Source: Phallus indusiatus (lineage: Eukaryota > Basidiomycota > Agaricomycetes > Phallales > Phallaceae). Taken from it: 64,000 nucleotides of DNA. Below are positions 1 through 12,710 of the stretch, in pieces. Under the pieces are notes generated by a model that saw only the letters and a program-made list of their open reading frames with translations, made no database searches and was not told the origin of the DNA. Every line of letters starts with the position of its first letter. The stretch's first letter is position 1. The position numbers were made by a program, and so were the translations under genes. Location of the stretch: positions 1,922,001 to 1,986,000 of the forward strand of contig JAQFWX010000005.1 in the NCBI GenBank assembly GCA_027605045.1, in the 5' to 3' direction.

Positions 1-1945
1 TTTGCGAGAGGTGGAAGAAGGGAGGCGGGAAGATGGAGAAGGTTCGATGATGTCGATAGTGATCGTTAAAAGATCAACACTGGGCGCCCCCGATGTCGAA
101 GGCACCTCAAACTGAGCGTTGGGATTTGTCGCATTTGCGATATTCCCTGTTGTCGATATCTCGTGGGTGGAGTCCGAGTGTTGACGAAAGTCGACAACAC
201 TCGGGTGGGCTGCGTCTATATGACGTCGTCAATTTGACAATATACGTGAAGGAATAAAGTTGGGACTTACTGTTTGCAACCGCGTTTGTGTGATTCTCTG
301 TTTCCGTTTCCGTTTGATATGCCGTGTGCTGCCTAAAAACTGGTGGAACAGCGGCAGACGACGACACAACGGCTGTACAGATAATTTTTCAGTTTAGCGA
401 ATCCCTAATCATATAAATCACTTACGAATGGTACTATAGAAATCATCGGAGCTCGTGGGACCTGTAAACCAGCCTAATGTTTCATTTCTCGCATCATACG
501 ACTCGGACGCGTGAAGCAATGGCTGGTTCCAGGTGAACGCATCAGATGGCCCCGCGGCTATACAAACACAACTCAGCCAAACATTCGAAACAAAAAAGAA
601 AGTTAAAACAAACCAATGTACGAATTTGCATTTGTATAATGAAGTGGGCTTCCACTCTCGAAATAAACGCTCGATTGAGGTACCGGTTGAGCCAGATTCG
701 AGTTGTCATATGGGTAAACGGTGGGTAATACGCCGGTGACAGAAGATGGTGAGATATCGTTGACGAAAAAGTTTGCATTTGGGTCAACATTCCACTCATG
801 CATATTGTTGCTGACGTTTATTGTTGATTCAAAAGCGACACCGGAACCGGCTCGAGGCCAAGTCGCAGCCACTGCATGCGTGTCGAATGCAGTGGGTGCG
901 ACTGAAGGATCAGGTAAAGCATCGATATAAGAGGCGGAGGCGGATCCGTCTGTCGGACATGTGTTAGGCGAGAAGCATATACTACACAAGAATAAACTTA
1001 CTGTAAAAGTTTTGGGGGTCCGGATAATGTCCTTGTGGCATCGCATTACCAGTGGGATGGGAAGTTGAGGCCGATTGTGTTGGAAGATCTAATGATTGTA
1101 ACAAACGTTTAACGAGAAGATATAATAATAATGAAAATAAAGACGACTGTCACTTACAATATCTGTCAAGGGTATTGGAGATGACATTATTGTTGTCGTT
1201 ATTGGTATACATTGGAAGGTAAACACCTAAAAGCAATACGTCGTCAAACATCACAGTGAGGGCTCGAAACGTCCACAGCGACTTACTGTCTACGTTTGGG
1301 TAACTATCGCCGGACACTCTACGACGTTTGGCATCATAAGCGGAGTCGACCGATCTATATTGAAAGTTTTGAGGCTCTTCAAAGTGGGCCCGAGGTCTTT
1401 TCCTCGAAGGGCCAGGTAATACATCTCCCTGTGGCGAAGGCATCGCCGACATAGACTGATTGACCGCCACTACAAGAATATGTCGGTAAAAATCAAAGAC
1501 GAAAAAGTAAGTGAAGAGAGGGCTCACCATTACTAAAGCCTGTGGCGAGAAGCACTGGGTCTATGTTGGCCAGAAATGCGTAGTCGTTGTCAGTAAACGA
1601 TGCGCCACCAGATGGCGGTGGGAGAGCGTTGTCTAAGATAGGATAAGAAGACGATACGTCAGGTATCCATGCACTCGAAGGAAACAGAGAGGTCTCTGGG
1701 ACGGGAGGAAGATTTGGTGGCAATGATGAGTCTAAAGGCCATGGCCACAATGAGCTTTCGTGAGTGGATGATGAGGGTATAGGTTGGGGCGGCTGTTTAG
1801 GTGGGGAGGATGAACCGGCCACCGTTCGAGGAAGGCAAGGGGGTCGAGCTCCGGAGCGGCTTTGGAAACCCTCGAAAGAGGGAGCTTCCAAAGACGCTTC
1901 GAAAGCGTTGGACTCGGCGTTATAGTGGTAAAAGGGATATGACAT
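1..1945 (-). CDS. Unknown Ser/Pro/Asn-rich protein with nuclear-localisation motifs, 3' end beyond window
   Basis: Family not recognised. Eight exons can be followed (1945-1528, 1469-1287, 1226-1158, 1088-1002, 949-614, 557-426, 372-271, 215 to the left edge), giving at least 514 residues of low-complexity sequence rich in Ser, Pro, Asn and Tyr. Two basic clusters in exon 2 (SRKRPR and AKRRRV) look like a bipartite nuclear localisation signal, so a nuclear regulatory role is an inference only. Donors are GTGAGC, GTAAGT and one GTTTGT. Every intron is phase 1, so the chain of exons stays open throughout. The start is the first ATG of the open frame; a TATAAAA lies 113-119 bases upstream on the same strand. 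No DNA-binding domain is visible, but the C-terminus is missing. Confidence 0.7.
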
Positions 1946-3790
1946 CGCAAAGAGAAGAAAATGTGAGGGGGGCGGAGGGGGGTGTAGTGAGTGAGTGATG
2001 AACGCGGTAAAGAAAAAACTTTCTTGTTGAGAGCTTGACGCGGAAAAAAAGTGGGCATTTTATATGAAAACGACAACGGCGATGCCTAGACGTAGATTAA
2101 GGACCGCATAATGCTGTCGTATCCTCAAAAATTTGATATTGGCCACAAATGTGAGATCGTTCAAAGGGAGATCTCTATCCTATGACGTTTCGTGTCGAAA
2201 ACCCATCATGTCGACAGCCCATCCATCAACTTTTTCGATCGACGAGGACGCATTTATTTTTGTGTTGCAGGGCGGGAGGCTAAGCGAACAAGAGATACTT
2301 GAGAAGGAAAAAACACATGTCAGTTAGTGCGCCTTGTTTGTCCATATGCCTAGACTCTTGTTCGGTTTGAATCGATACGGTCCTTGTTGAGGCCGAACGT
2401 GTAACAAACTAATCCGTTGTCAATATGAATAGCATACTTCATGTCATTTTACTTCAAAGGGATAGTTTTCTTGTTTTGACTGATGTGGGGAACGAACGGC
2501 TTTGCTAGAAATGTGGTCAATCTCACCGTTTACGATCGGAAAGTTCGATAGATTTTTTCATGTCCCTGGTACGATGATTCTACCTCCGATCATCAAAGAG
2601 TCAAAATTATCCAGTGCTCAGGCGTCTGAAGATAAATCTTTTCATATTAAGCCGCCACCTCACTATTGACACTCCAAGGTGTAAGCTAGTTCTATGATCT
2701 ACAGGAGCATAAGCATGCAGTCTAGAAGCGTCATAAGACTTACTTTATCTACTATGCCATCAGAGGGCATACGCCACACAAAAATACTAACACGTTAAAA
2801 GTTGTGAGTCGACCAGGGAAGAGAAGAGAGGAGGAACGATGGAAAACTGAACTGCCTGAACACCGTCCATTCCACTGGGTTTTATATACTTCTCTTCCAC
2901 TCCTAATTGTAAACTTAATGAAGTAGTCAGCTTACCCTTTCGGAATAAAATAGATTATTGTTCACTTCGCTGGTATGGCCTCTCCGGCCTCTTTAGCCCG
3001 AGGAGACGTTTGAACAACAAACTGTGCCGCGAAAAGCTCTTTATTGGCTTTATTTTATGTCCGACTTAAAAATATATGAATTATTGTGCTCTTAATGTTG
3101 ATTTTTTATGCATTTTCATCGTCGTAGTTCGGATAGAGACCACCAATAAAAAAGATGACCGACGACAATAACTTTACAATTGAGAGAGGGTGCGTCGAAA
3201 AAGCGTTTCCACATAGACATCGATGGTTAATTGTTCTAAAAGATAAACAAATCCATTCAGATAATAAAGCTACGCTGTTACGAGTGTTACCTTGGTTTTT
3301 TATATGGCCGCGGGTTTTCCGGTCCATGGAGTGACCAGAACTATCGTGTTTTCAATGAAAACCGAGACTTCACGCCACTAAATCCGGTTCTGAGCTGAGA
3401 GGATGAAACATAATGAGTGGTTGCTGAAGCTTTTTGTATCAGATGCTATTTTGAAGGATTCAAATAGAAGTGAACAGATCTGTGAGCGCTGTGAGCAGCG
3501 AAACAAAGTTCGCGACGCCACGGCTATTCCCGACGCCACCTGCTCACGAAATGTAAATCTTTGCTTCCGCTTTTCTCAATTTAATTTCTACCGTTCGTTA
3601 CGACATGAAGGACAGTTTTTAGACGAGAACGTTATTGAAACGGTCTAGTAGGGCATTTGATTGAAAACCTTTGGTACGTACGCAGGCGTCATGGATACGA
3701 ACAAGAAAAATGATAATGCCTTTAAATTTTTTTCATCATAGGATAGTTCATTTCTAGTAATACAGTCAATTCTATCACAATGTATTTCCT
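1946..3790. other. Intergenic region, no supported gene
   Basis: Between the divergent start of the left-edge gene and the 3' end of the DJ-1-type gene. Open frames here are short and share no splice logic or family motif. A minus-strand TATATAAAA at 2880-2888 precedes a tiny ORF (ATG at 2779) that runs into a GTAAGT, but no second exon could be supported. Confidence 0.5.
2058..2064 (-). promoter_or_regulatory. TATA box of the left-edge gene
   Basis: TATAAAA read on the minus strand, a little over 110 bases before the ATG at 1945. Spacing suits a 5' UTR of about 80 bases. Confidence 0.4.
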
Positions 3791-4651
3791 TTACTTGCTG
3801 CGCTCCTGCAGCATCTTCACAAACTCTTGTCCGAACTTCCAAGCACTAGTCGGTCCTTCTCCACTTACAAGCTCCCTGTCCTTGACAACGTTCGGCATGA
3901 GAGGTAAAGTCGCAACCTGCACATCAGCACCCGCTTCTCTGAGCGCGTCTTCCACTTTCTTCTGCAATTTAGCGCCCCACATCATCTCAATACTCATCTC
4001 TTCTTTGTTCGCATAGCATGTAACGCTGTATCCCTTGTACGCGAATTCGCCATTATCAAGTTTCGTGGAGAGAAGAGCGATAGGACCATGGCAGATTACT
4101 CCGGTCGGTTTCAGGGCGTTGTGGAAGTGGTTCAAAATGTGTCCCAGAGCCTTGTTGTTTCCCAAGTCGCCCATCGGGCTGTGTCCCCCCGGAACGAGAA
4201 TACCGGAGAACGAGCTCAATTCTTCATCGGTGAAAGAGGAAAGAGAGCGGGGGTTCTTCATATCGTTGTCAAGAGATTTGACGAGGTCGAGTTCACGGTT
4301 TTTCTCGGCCCAGTTGCCTAGTATAGTATTATTGCTGAAAGAAAGCCTTCCGGTGAATCCCACGTACCAAGAAACCAGATTGACGAGTTGGAGAATGGAT
4401 CCATTTGAGGTTTGTGACCCTCTGGAGTTGCTATGACCGGGGTATACCCAGCTTCTATAATCTGAGTTAGAGGCTGAGCAAGCTCTTTCAGGAAAAAGCT
4501 GCGAGAGGAACCATTAGCTTGAGCAACAGTACGCAGTCTTACATGTATAAGACACATACCCAGTCTCCTGGTCAACCTTTCTTCCATCTTTCTTCTCCAA
4601 AGCAATGGAGTGGCAGCCAGACAATACGACAAGAACCTTTCCTTTCGACAT
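3791..4651 (-). CDS. DJ-1/PfpI family protein, HSP31-like
   Basis: Three exons (4651-4560, 4498-4368, 4317-3791) join in frame to 249 residues, the usual size of fungal HSP31/GLX3 proteins. These act as glutathione-independent glyoxalase (methylglyoxal to lactate) or redox chaperones in the cytosol. The nucleophile elbow GVICHGP puts Cys150 and His151 in the expected place, and the GGHSPMGDL motif around residues 118-126 is typical of the HSP31 subgroup. The N-terminal strand KVLVVLSG is the start of the Rossmann-like core. The exon 2-3 acceptor is ctatactag; an AG closer to the donor would put a stop in frame. The glyoxalase activity itself is inferred from family membership. Start chosen at the ATG that begins the conserved core (MSKG). 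Confidence 0.88.
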
Positions 4652-7173
4652 TTGGAATTTGCTAATAATTATATGTTGCGAGTTGTGTTGTGTTATGTAG
4701 AGGGTAAAAAGCAAGTTTGTCCTTTGGCATGTTTGACGTCAAAGAGTGGGACGGAAATACTTTGTCAGTCCGGCGCGACAGTTGCCCCCGCACCACCAGT
4801 GACAATGTCAGTTTGGAAGCGTTTTCTTCGCGCATTTTTTGGATTGTGTATACTCAACAGAATGCATCTCAATTGAGATCAATTTGTTTGTGCGTGAACG
4901 CGATGAAAAAAAAGGCGATGATGGAGAGAAAGGGACGTGCAATGTGCTCTGACGCCTGCGAGCTCAGCAGACATTGGTGCCGTCCCGGCATCTTCTTTGA
5001 CGTATCCGACACGCCGCTACAACGTCGGAGTTTGTAACTGCTAGAGCAAGTTTTTTTTCTCGTTCATCTTTGCATTTCAAGTTCGACAAAGTCTCGTCTT
5101 ATTCCTGCGTGATGACTGCAATGCCGTGATAACCGCGGATTGTAAAGAAAATACTTGTGCTTGGAGTGAATTTCGGTAGTAAAGCCGTGACAGTGGCACA
5201 GTAAAGGTAGGACTAAGAAATTCTCTAGAAAACCGTGCGATGTCTGAAGGCCCCACAGATATTTAAACTATGTATAAGTGGAAAATCAATAACGTAGCGA
5301 ATACCTAGTTCCACTAGACGAATTATCCGACTCTTTAAACAATCCCTCAGCCCTTTTTCTCAGCCATTTGCACAGCTGTCAATGCTCTTGGGAAGTCCCC
5401 GAGGTTTTGTCGAGATATGGCAAAATTGGTAGGAGAGAATGGTGGACTAGGAATGAGAGAAAAACTCGACAATAGACTTTGGGGCCGACGCAAGAGCCAA
5501 GATAGTCAAGGCTGGAGCTGAAGAATATTCTCTATTGAATATGTCTGGACAACTGCGAATGATAGTTACGAATTAAAGACGGGATTTACTGTGCCAGGTC
5601 GACGTCGGTTTTTTTTAGGTTTAGTTCCATCATGTCCAAGTCAATCGTCCCAAAGCCGTGCGCCTCTGCGACTTCGCTTTCTTGGCATGTCTTTGAACAA
5701 GCAGGACGGATCCTGGGGCCTGTATGGCCATCACCAGATTTGGATCTGAATCAGCAATGCTCGGGTGGGCAGGTGGGAAAGAAAGTTTGAGAGAAGATGG
5801 TGAATCGACGAGACACGAGATGTCTGCAGCCGCGACGGCGCCTCTTGCTCAGCTGAACGTGTGTGCCGCGTTGCGGCACTGTGCTATCCTATCTAGGTGT
5901 GCGTAAATTCATTTCTCCACTCGGTATATTCGGATAGTGGACCGAGTTGACAAGGGTTGTCAAATGATACTCTCGCTCGAAAACTATCTTTAACTTCCAC
6001 CAAAAAAAAAGAAGACGGCCTTTTATCGTTTTGGAAAGGTGATGCAGATTGGCGGAAAAATCCGACCGGCGCTTCTGATGGTTTATTTTGGCCACATCTC
6101 AACGTTTTATGTAGGCGGTCGCGCTGGCAAAGGTGAAAAACTTTGAGGAAGTTATAGGTTCGTGGATTTTTCGTGATTGCACCGCGCTCATTTTCATAAA
6201 TTCAGATTTAAGAATTGAAGTGGTCCAATGATCAATCATATTAGCGTAGATAAACTTGGCAGAACAGACGACAGCGAGCATGTTCATAGACGCAGTTTTC
6301 CAAATCTTGATTTCAGTGAGAGTTCCAAGAATCTTATTAGTTGCTATACAGATTTATATTACGCTCCAACAGAGCTACCAAATTAATTTTGAAGCCTGTC
6401 ACTTGCTCCGCTCGGAATTGATTATTGATAAATGTGTTTTACATTTTCTCTCCATTCCTATATCAACATCCTTTCCACTTCCTTTCTATTTTCGTGACCG
6501 ACACATCAAAGGTACTTTCCATCATCAAACGGTCAAAACTCCATAACTCTCCACTGCATTTCTCGCCGTACGCATCCTATTGGACACGATAATTGACATG
6601 ACAGGCAGATCTGCAAAAATATTTAATGGGTGAGAGCGTCCCTGTCCTGATTTTCAGCGCACGTACGTGCTAATGGTTTCAGTAAAGATCGGCCGTCCCT
6701 GTCAATATCTGTCTGGTCCAACACAACGCGTACACAGATACGGCGGATACTCGAGGCTTCAGTCGCTTTTAAGCGTCTCGGCATTCAATTTTACTTCCAT
6801 TATGACATTACCCATGCGCCAGCTTGATTCTCGACAACAAGCGATGTAAGCACATGAGAAGGGCAAAATGATGCCAGGAACAAGATATTTCCCATTATAG
6901 AATGACCTACCGCCACCTCGCTTCAGTATCTCGACGCCATTCGATGATGCTCACCGTTCACAAGGTCATACTTCTTATTCGGGACCATATTAACCATCTG
7001 TCAACGAAAGCTTCCGATCGTTCTCACTTTCTCACTGGGGGCCTCAATTTTGGACATGCTTGTATGTATTACAGAGGCCAGATCTCAGATTATAATTACA
7101 TGGAACTCTCCGGTCTTGTTGGGTCTTCTCTTTTCCTTGGATCCCTCATTCCCTCATCCCAACCCATCCCGTC
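4652..7173. other. Intergenic region, no supported gene
   Basis: About 2.5 kb between the DJ-1-type gene and the first 7TM gene. Only short overlapping frames with poor codon pattern; no splice chain, tRNA fold or repeat was found. It probably holds the promoters of the divergent pair. Confidence 0.5.
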
Positions 7174-8535
7174 ATGTCGTCCTCAAACCCGAATATCTCA
7201 GCATACCTCCTTTGCACGTTCATACTTAATGCTGTTACGCTCGTTATTCTCTTCGCCATGCTTCTTACCATCTGTTTGTCGGATAATGTGAAGCGGAATC
7301 CGATTTTCATAAACTTTATCATCGTCACAGTAATATACTCGGCGCTTCTGTTTTATAGGTGAAGTTCTCACTCAACTGAGATGAAACGTTCAAGTACTAA
7401 TATTGTTCTTTTCTAGTGACATCACTATGTTTTCATCGTCTGCAGAGATGGAAATGGTAGTCTTGAAGCAAGAGCAAAATGCTTTGACACTCGTGTAAAC
7501 GCACCTTGCCTTCAATCTATGCAAATTCCTTATGATCGTTTGGACAGTGCCTCGATAGCTCTACTCCACTTGTTAATTCATGTTCGTTCGCCCTGAGAAC
7601 CCTAGTACCATTTGGTTTTCACACACTGCCTCAACAGGTCTATCTTTTGATGCGTAGCGCTTTCAAAAAAATATCATCCAAAGCTCTCGACAGAATACAA
7701 GTTTTCGTAAGCCTGAATTCATTAAGAAAATCCAAATCCGAGGCTTACGAATGGATGCCACCCCTAGTTGATTATAACACCATACGTGTTCGGTATTCTC
7801 CCACTGGTACGTCAATAACGCACTGTACCATTCCAAATGGCGATCTCAAATTTCCCCAAAGGCAGAGCTTTTCCTCACGACCGGCAAATTCACAGCTGGT
7901 TTGAATTACTTTCAAGCGGCATTAAGTCTGGTCGCCACGGGATTTGACGGTGAGTCTGATTTGGAGATATCGATCTTCTAGTGTGACCTAACAAGGGCGA
8001 CGGTCCCCTTCTTGTTGAAAGGTGCTCTTCTCATACGATTTTATAAATATCGACAGATACTTCGACATTATGAGCTAGAACCGGAATCTATTTTGACAAA
8101 AGCTACACTTATACGGGTAACACTTTTGTGTTTTTTCAGGTTGATCATTACGCTGTTAGTTCACTCCATTATTATTTGCTTGTACACTGAATATAACTTT
8201 TCCAGAACGGGTCTGTTGAGCGATCTTTGGGATTTAAAGGCTTCGCATACTACTTCGCCGTTAATTCTTCTGCAAGATGTTCAATTTGAAAAAGTATTTG
8301 AATTCACGTTGCACATATGTGAGTCTCGTTCATATGCTGTTATTCTTTTCTCATTGTAACTATAATGCCAGATCCACTCATTACTCTATGCATATTCATT
8401 CAAATGGTGAGAGTCTTGTTCACATTAATGAGCGTAAGATCCCGATCTCAGCTTTACCAGGATGTTCTTACGATATGGTTTCCCTGCCTCAGACGACACA
8501 ACACAAAATATGTAGTTTCGCATTTACCTTTCTAA
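7174..8535 (+). CDS. Seven-transmembrane receptor-like protein A
   Basis: Nine exons (7174-7358, 7446-7581, 7638-7706, 7768-7806, 7862-7949, 8022-8154, 8206-8318, 8372-8406, 8461-8535) give 290 residues with seven hydrophobic segments and short basic loops, as in the GPCR-like proteins common in agaricomycetes. Exon sizes 69 and 39 are identical to those of the paralogue at 12711, and diagnostic motifs align: RNPIFINF after helix 1, LIITPYVFGILPL in helix 4, LLIRFYKYRQIL after helix 5, and VLTIWFP at the C-terminal end of helix 7. Intron 2 uses a GTTCGT donor and intron 6 a GTTAGT donor. The loop before helix 7 is longer than in the paralogue. Ligand and G-protein coupling are unknown. It looks fragmented in simple ORF views but is intact once spliced. 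Confidence 0.75.
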
Positions 8536-8868
8536 CTCAGGTTACATTATACTTATTGCATACTCTACCATTCTTTCATCGGTCGTTCCTGGACAATTCA
8601 AAATATCAAATACATTGTACCAAGATTTCGAAACTAATACACAAACTGAAGGCAACCATGTCCTATCATGAATATTATTCCGAGAATAGGGCCTAATTTT
8701 TCTCTAGTAAAATCCGAACGAAAAGTTATCTTGAGATCGTGTTTCTGAAAAAGTGATTTAGAAATACTAATCACCGTCTTCCGTTGTATATGATTCAGGA
8801 TATGCCACAGTAACAGTTTATCAAATACATGAATGTTGTTTTACACTCAACCGCACTATACCCTTGAT
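8536..8868. other. Short convergent intergenic gap
   Basis: 3' ends of the 7TM-A gene and the GNAT gene face each other here. Nothing else is visible. Confidence 0.4.
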
Positions 8869-9714
8869 TTACGGTGACTCAGAATCGATTCTGAATCTGG
8901 CTAACCCGGCAATCCCTTCTCGTTCAAGACGCATACCCTCCCACTCAGTCATCGCCGTCGCTCCGAGAACCTTTTCATAGAACATGATACTCGGAGTGTT
9001 CCACTAACACAGAATATTGAGAAAAAAAGAGTCAAAAATTAGTAACAAACCGTACCTTAAGAACTGCCCAGTCCAACCGTTCGCATCCCTATACATAATT
9101 AGACATCAAGGGGTCTAAAATTTTTTGCATAATTTTACCTTCTCCAGAGCAATCTTCCCAAGTTCACCGAATAACGCCTTGCCAATCCCTCTGTTCCTAT
9201 AAGCTTCTCGCACGTAAAGATCTTCCAGCTGCGTAGATAGATTCATAAAATTGGAATTAAACAGATTAATAGCGGGACCACGTACATATAAACCAGGGCG
9301 TCCTGTCCACGTCGAAAAATTAAAGAAATACAAAGCCATACCGATGGGTTCGCCAGGATCGGATAATGAACCTGATATGGCGATTACAGCGTGGGCATAC
9401 GGCGTTTCTCCGAACAAACTCTGGCGCAACTACCAAGAAAATCGTGTGAGAAAGAATGTGACTCTATAGCAGAAACATTGCGTACAATCTCCGGAGTTGC
9501 TTTTACGGATTCCGGAGACTTTTCATATAGCGCCTGTCAATGAGGAAGTAATCCCAAGTTAATTATTATCGGGCGGTCTGACGAGATTGAGGACAAACTA
9601 GTTCTTTGATAAATGACAATAATATGTCCTTAGGTGGATTGAGCAAGCGACTGGTTTTTATTGGTTCCAACTCACGATATCTTCTGGAGTCGCTTTGCGA
9701 ATGTGGATAGACAT
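8869..9714 (-). CDS. GNAT N-acetyltransferase, diamine acetyltransferase-like
   Basis: Seven small exons (9714-9676, 9628-9599, 9533-9486, 9429-9286, 9228-9139, 9088-9056, 9003-8869) give 172 residues, the size of SAT1-type enzymes, which transfer acetyl from acetyl-CoA to polyamines, amino acids or small amines. Motif A is complete: LEDLYVREAYRNRGIGKALF carries the R/Q-x-x-G-x-G/A acetyl-CoA loop (RNRGIG). The C-terminal WNTPSIMFYEKVLGA matches the conserved motif B region, with Tyr as the usual general acid. N-terminal MSIHIRKATPEDI is the standard GNAT strand and helix start. All exons are multiples of three, so every intron is phase 0. It lies convergent to the first 7TM gene. Substrate cannot be told. 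Confidence 0.9.
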
Positions 9715-10124
9715 GGTTTTATTTGGCCAGTGGAGTTTTCAGTCGCCGTTTGAAACTTAGGCTTCAACGAAGAGGCCGCTGACCAACTCTTATTCGGCAA
9801 GAGTCCATTTTATCCTTCACTAAAACACTTAGGTAGGCTGCGGCTACGTTGATCTTCGTTTGCTTCGATTTATTTCTCGTTAATGTCTCATTACCGCTTC
9901 AAGATCTAATATTCGTCAATGACTCAATCTATCTTGCAATTTGTTTTAGGCTCAGACAAATGTATATATACACCCCGTGCGGCGTGCATCATGGTGCGAG
10001 TTCCTCGGTAGTCCGTTCTCACTGGCTTCAGGGCTCACATCTTTAAAGCAACCAAATACCAATCACCTTTGCTTGAACCTACATATCATACCTTCTAAAT
10101 TTGTAGGAGCGACCGGTCTCAGTA

Positions 10125-12345
10125 CTAGTCTGTGCGATCTACGCAGCTGGGAGTGACGTCAAAGTCCTTAGTTCGTTCAGCTCGATCCAGTTCTCTCTCA
10201 GCAAGACACCCATCATATAAATCTCCGATATGAAGAAGATCCCATTCGTTCTGACATTCAGAAGATACGAAAGGGTGAGCTATTTCAATAAATTGGGATT
10301 CCCAAGGTTGACGTACACACAGCATTCCCGTCAGTCAGCACCGTACGAACACTCTTGACTGCTTTCACTAAGATTGACTATACCTTCAGGCCTCGTATTC
10401 AATGGTTGCCAAGTTGACGACAACTGTACCTTATTCATAATGGAATGCGTCTTCAGCACTCGAGCGTCTCTCAAAAAAAAACTACGCCTGAGCATGCAAC
10501 CCTTCGCAATTCTTCCTTTCAAGGGCTGATACTCTGATGGATTTCTTCGACATTATTGGGACACAAAGGACAGTAGTACGCGACCGTATGCACAAAACCC
10601 ATCTGAGGTCCGCATTTCACTGAAACTTTACCTGTAACAAACCCAAAAACCGATCAAACAACTCAGTGGGAAATTTTGCGAACTATGCTCAAGGAAGGTA
10701 GAGATCAAACTCGAGACTCTCCAGAACACGGATTAATATGATATTTATTCTTCCTTAGTAGATAACCGCCAGCATGCAACGTTACGAGTTTGAACGGCGG
10801 GTTAACAGATCCTATTCAAATGCCGGCTTTAAGAATGCATAAAGAAAAACCGCTCAAACTGAAGTTGATGATTGGTTCGACAAAAGCTAACCATTCTTCA
10901 ATTTCGTATTTCCAAATTCCAATAATTGTTCACGAGAACGCAGCATGTGTGTGACAGCTGTCGACAGAGATGATGGTTTCACCTTGTTAGCTCGGGAGTA
11001 CGAAAGCCAAAGTAATGCAGTAGGTATAATTCTAGTTATTTCTGGGCTGAATTTCGTTTTATTAGCCGTTCCATCGTGTCCTCGTACGCTCAATGTGTGA
11101 TCTTGGATCGACTCTGCATTCTGACTGCTACTATGAAACTTCGTCACAAATTTCGATAACTCCAAATCTCCACACCGCAAAGGAGATGAGGTTTGCAACG
11201 CCTCCGTCAAGATGTTTGTATGTATTTTTCATGAGTGGCGCGATGATTACATGCGCAAAAACAGCAGATAACATGACGAGTACGGTCTGAGGTGTGTTTT
11301 GCAATACCTTTCGTCAAAAATTGATAAGTACTCAGACTAGTAATTACCCGATTTCTACCTTCCAGCGGATTAAGCACATAATTTCCAATTGGTAACAGAA
11401 TTCGGAGTTGGACGAACCTAATATCAAACATTCAGAATGAAATATCCTGTTCTCAGGTAGTCAATATCTATCAAGTCTGCGCAGAGGGATGTCAAAGAAG
11501 GTTCGGCCGAGAAATCATGGTAGGGTAGTAAACGATCCTGCATGATGAGCAAAGGAGACGGCAGGCCTCCGGTAATACATACGTAGTATGCTCCAAAATA
11601 CTGATTGCAAAGAGGCCTTCCGCTTTGTTACTGGAACCGGTGAGATTGTTGAATTACTGAAGGAAACTCGCCCACAAGGTGTCCTAAAAGGGCAACGGGC
11701 GGGTGACGTAAGTAATAGGCTGGTTCCATTCCAAGGCTACATGCGTTTGATAAATGCGACGCGGCGTTCCTTCCGAATTTGGGCCAATGTGGCTAGCGCT
11801 GATGCGAGTATCCGTGCTGACAACGATGGTAACAGGGTGATACATCGTCGACCGCACAAGATTCAGAATAAGTGCAATAAAACACTCGAAAAATTTTCAA
11901 TTGACATTTCCTTCTAATACTAAGGATTGAGGAAGTCCACTCTCAAATGAATGATAAATCCCAAAGCCAAACAAAGAAAACGGCCCATCGCCAAGAGGAC
12001 GTTTTGAAGCTTGTCCGGCTATATTTAGAGTTATCAAGTGCCAACTGTGGGTTAGAAGCTGTTCAGTACAGCCATAGTGAGCTATTCACAGAAACACCAT
12101 ACATACACATAATACGCACCTTAAAGATTATTTTGTCACTCTCAGGGAATGGGTTTTGGGATTCTATGCATCCCTCCGGGTATATTTGACCTATTCTCAA
12201 AGGACTTACTAGGGCTTAGCTCGCCGTCCATACATATTTTGGGGCTACAGCTCGACACAGCCGAAAAGCTTGAAGCAGTTTTCGCGGGTTTCTCGGGGAC
12301 CACAGAGAGAAATGGATTAGGATTACTGCATTTCACAGCGATCAA
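10125..12345 (-). pseudogene. Coding-like fragments, probable eroded or unresolved gene
   Basis: No complete model could be built. Several minus-strand stretches look protein-coding: a piece at 12345-12119 in which one GTAAGT intron (12210 to about 12165) joins two open parts in phase; a piece at about 11600-11410 with regular amphipathic sequence; and a piece at 11310-11150 with a hydrophobic helix (TPQTVLVMLSAVFAHVIIA) that weakly resembles helix 5 of the neighbouring 7TM proteins. Further short frames lie at 10522-10331 and 10325-10125. Frame shifts and stops between pieces cannot all be removed by introns. It could be a decayed third 7TM paralogue, another decayed gene, or a real gene with unusual splicing. 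Confidence 0.25.
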
Positions 12346-12710
12346 AAAATGTGTATGAAATTTTGCGGTGTTACATTAACACTTGGTGAGAAATAGGAAA
12401 GATTTGTCGCTGGGGACAATAAAATGATGAATCCTGATCAGAGACCCCGACGGACTTGCACGCCGTCCGCGCGTGAAATTCCAAACTCCGCAATACATCG
12501 CTTTTCCACCCACTTCTTTCTTGCACATCTTGCACACTTTCCCTTATTTTTTCATTTTCTTTTAATTATTTTAAAGGACCTTGTCAAGACTAGAGAAACT
12601 TTTCCTCGCAGTTTTACCCTCTCTTAAAACCAGCCTTTCTCAACACCGATTGTCACCAGCCACGGAAACCAGGAAAATTCAAGAAAGGAGAACTTTTACA
12701 AACTTGTAGG

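Noticed and set aside
2699..2889. Tiny minus-strand gene with TATATAAAA and ATG at 2779
   Set aside because: Only nine codons before a GTAAGT, or 23 codons unspliced; second exon ends quickly in a stop and there is no CaaX or other motif.
7420..7497. Exon of the first 7TM gene starting at the tag before TGACATCAC
   Set aside because: It hits a stop after 27 codons; the ctgcag acceptor 33 bases later gives the frame that aligns with the paralogue.
12142..12358. Plus-strand ORFs at 11947-12358
   Set aside because: The minus strand has a phase-consistent GTAAGT intron over the same bases, so the plus frames are more likely shadows.
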